Source: GCA-2732805 sp964516605
GTDB taxonomy: Bacteria; Pseudomonadota; Gammaproteobacteria; Coxiellales; Coxiellaceae
NCBI GenBank assembly: GCA_964516605.1
Contig: CAZFAA010000094.1
Coordinates: forward strand, 1-5,977
DNA length: 5,977 nt
Direction: 5' to 3'
In this document: piece by piece, positions 5,141 through 5,977 of the stretch
Layout: the number at the start of each line of letters is the position of its first letter
Position numbering within the stretch: position 1 is the stretch's first letter
Position numbers and translations under genes: made by a program
The notes under the pieces: model-generated
Seen by the model: only the letters and a program-made list of their open reading frames with translations
Told to the model about the DNA's origin: nothing
Databases searched by the model: none

Positions 5141-5620
5141 ATGACACTCAAAAAAATAAAACCATTCGTTCTTCCCTGCCTTGTCTCGATCGTGATCTGC
5201 CTGACTATTTCAGGATTTACAGGCTGGATTACACAATCTCATATCACGACTTGGTATACCACACTGCAAAAACCAAGCTTCAACCCCCCGGCTTATATAT
5301 TTGGCCCAGTCTGGACCATACTGTATATTATGATTGGGATGAGCGGCGGCATACTGTGGTACTACCGCAATGAAGCTGCGAACGCTTTTATTTTCTATGT
5401 CATACAATTAATTTTTAATTTTTGTTGGTCATTTATTTTTTTTAGCGCGCATCAGATTGGCTGGGCTTTAGTGGATATGCTGTGCCTAATCTTGTTTCTG
5501 CTTCTCACCATCATCTGCACATTTAAAAAATTTAAACTCGCAGCCATCCTATTACTGCCATATCTAGCTTGGGTTTTATTCGCCTGCGTTTTAAATAGCG
5601 CCTTGTGGGTGTTAAATTAA
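5141..5620 (+). CDS. tspO: TspO/MBR family tryptophan-rich sensory protein
   Basis: Integral membrane protein with five helices, homologous to the mitochondrial translocator protein; bacterial members bind porphyrins/heme and affect tetrapyrrole and oxidative-stress responses. The length of 159 aa is normal. Family marks, in order: Trp38-Tyr39 and KPSFNPPAYIFGPVWTILY (44-62); QLIFNFCWSFIFF (89-101); LLLPYLAWVLFA (137-148) with Trp144; and the closing LNSALWVLN. Hydrophobic helices lie at about 9-30, 53-74, 83-101, 107-127 and 133-156. The ATG is preceded by AGGGA at 5126-5130, spacing 10, slightly long; an ATG at 5122 is in another frame. The gene is divergent from the carboxypeptidase gene and convergent with the cfa-type gene, whose stop lies two bases beyond its own. 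Regulation is not visible beyond weak promoter candidates. Ligand and signalling role cannot be read from sequence. Confidence 0.95.
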   Translation: MTLKKIKPFVLPCLVSIVICLTISGFTGWITQSHITTWYTTLQKPSFNPPAYIFGPVWTILYIMIGMSGGILWYYRNEAANAFIFYVIQLIFNFCWSFIFFSAHQIGWALVDMLCLILFLLLTIICTFKKFKLAAILLLPYLAWVLFACVLNSALWVLN

Positions 5621-5622
5621 AA

Positions 5623-5977
5623 TCAGACATCACCTGGCGACACAATTTCATAATCAGGCTTAATAAACACCAACTGCGCAGCACTAATATAACGCTCTAA
5701 AAAAGCAGCTTCGCAGTAAATCAAATAATACTCCCACATACGAATGAATTCTTCTTTAAAGTTGAGCTGACGGATTGCGGCCAACTCTTTTAAAAAATTG
5801 CTTCTCCAAGCAGCAAGAGTTTTAGCATAATCATAGCCCATATCCATTAAACTAAATAATCTCAGATCAGTATGTAGGCTTGATTCTCGCAATAAAAATT
5901 CAGTGGATACTAAACAGCCACCAGGGAAAATATATTTTTTTATAAAATCCACTTCCTTATAAACTTTATGATACTTT
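5623..5977 (-). CDS. cfa: Cyclopropane-fatty-acyl-phospholipid synthase family, C-terminal part (5' truncated by window edge)
   Basis: S-adenosylmethionine-dependent enzyme family that adds a methylene bridge to unsaturated phospholipid acyl chains at the inner membrane. About 118 C-terminal residues are visible; the frame is open to the window edge (GTG at 5952-5950 is an internal Val codon), and the SAM-binding core lies outside. Diagnostic stretches: VDFIKKYIFPGGCL, DMGYDYAKTLAAWRSNF and FIRMWEYYLIYCEAAF; the latter aligns with the E. coli Cfa stretch FTYYLNACAGAF, which carries an active-site Tyr. The protein ends SPGDV. The stop codon is two bases from the tspO stop, on the opposite strand, with no clear terminator between. 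A related methyltransferase of the same family, such as those in photo-oxidative stress clusters, is also possible since the N-terminal part is missing. Confidence 0.9.
   Translation of the reverse strand, partial: KYHKVYKEVDFIKKYIFPGGCLVSTEFLLRESSLHTDLRLFSLMDMGYDYAKTLAAWRSNFLKELAAIRQLNFKEEFIRMWEYYLIYCEAAFLERYISAAQLVFIKPDYEIVSPGDV

Noticed and set aside
5598..5639. Bidirectional terminator between tspO and the cfa-type gene
   Set aside because: CGCC/GGCG and GGTG/CACC arms can be paired only with a large asymmetric internal loop and a 19-base loop; not convincing.

Overview
The window most resembles a chromosomal stretch of a gammaproteobacterium, plausibly of the Legionella/Coxiella group (order Legionellales). 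The reasons are a moderate-to-low GC content, a DinB that lines up closely with E. coli Pol IV, a bacterial S10 serine carboxypeptidase of the kind seen in Legionella-like genomes, and a TspO next to a cyclopropane-fatty-acid synthase. This placement is an inference from protein resemblance; no rRNA or other taxonomic marker is present.

Layout, left to right. (1) The 3' end of a BenE-type benzoate/H+ symporter gene on the + strand, cut by the window edge. (2) A 378-bp AT-rich gap with two small palindromes and no convincing gene. (3) A 141-codon orphan gene on the + strand. Its C-terminal third is a perfect 27-bp tandem repeat (9-residue Ala/Pro/Gln unit), its N-terminal half carries an older 48-bp-offset duplication, and a strong intrinsic terminator follows it. 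(4) A 296-codon orphan gene on the + strand encoding a predicted exported protein with six cysteines in the mature part. (5) On the - strand, a two-gene unit: an exported S10 serine carboxypeptidase followed, after a single intervening base, by dinB (DNA polymerase IV). (6) A 359-bp divergent intergenic region with a perfect 10-bp inverted repeat upstream of the carboxypeptidase gene. (7) tspO on the + strand. (8) The 3' part of a cfa-type gene on the - strand, meeting tspO tail to tail with two bases between the stop codons.

How the genes may work together: the carboxypeptidase and dinB look translationally coupled, although their roles (periplasmic or secreted peptide processing, and translesion DNA synthesis) have no obvious link. 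TspO and the CFA synthase are both often found in bacterial photo-oxidative/singlet-oxygen response neighbourhoods, so the right edge may be the start of such a module. The strongest oddity is the C-terminus of DinB. The usual clamp-binding tail is absent, yet the bases just past the stop encode clamp-motif-like peptides, one of them restorable by a single-base change in a T5 run. The two + strand orphans are the best candidates for undescribed proteins. I found no tRNA, rRNA, CRISPR array, insertion sequence or recognisable defence system.
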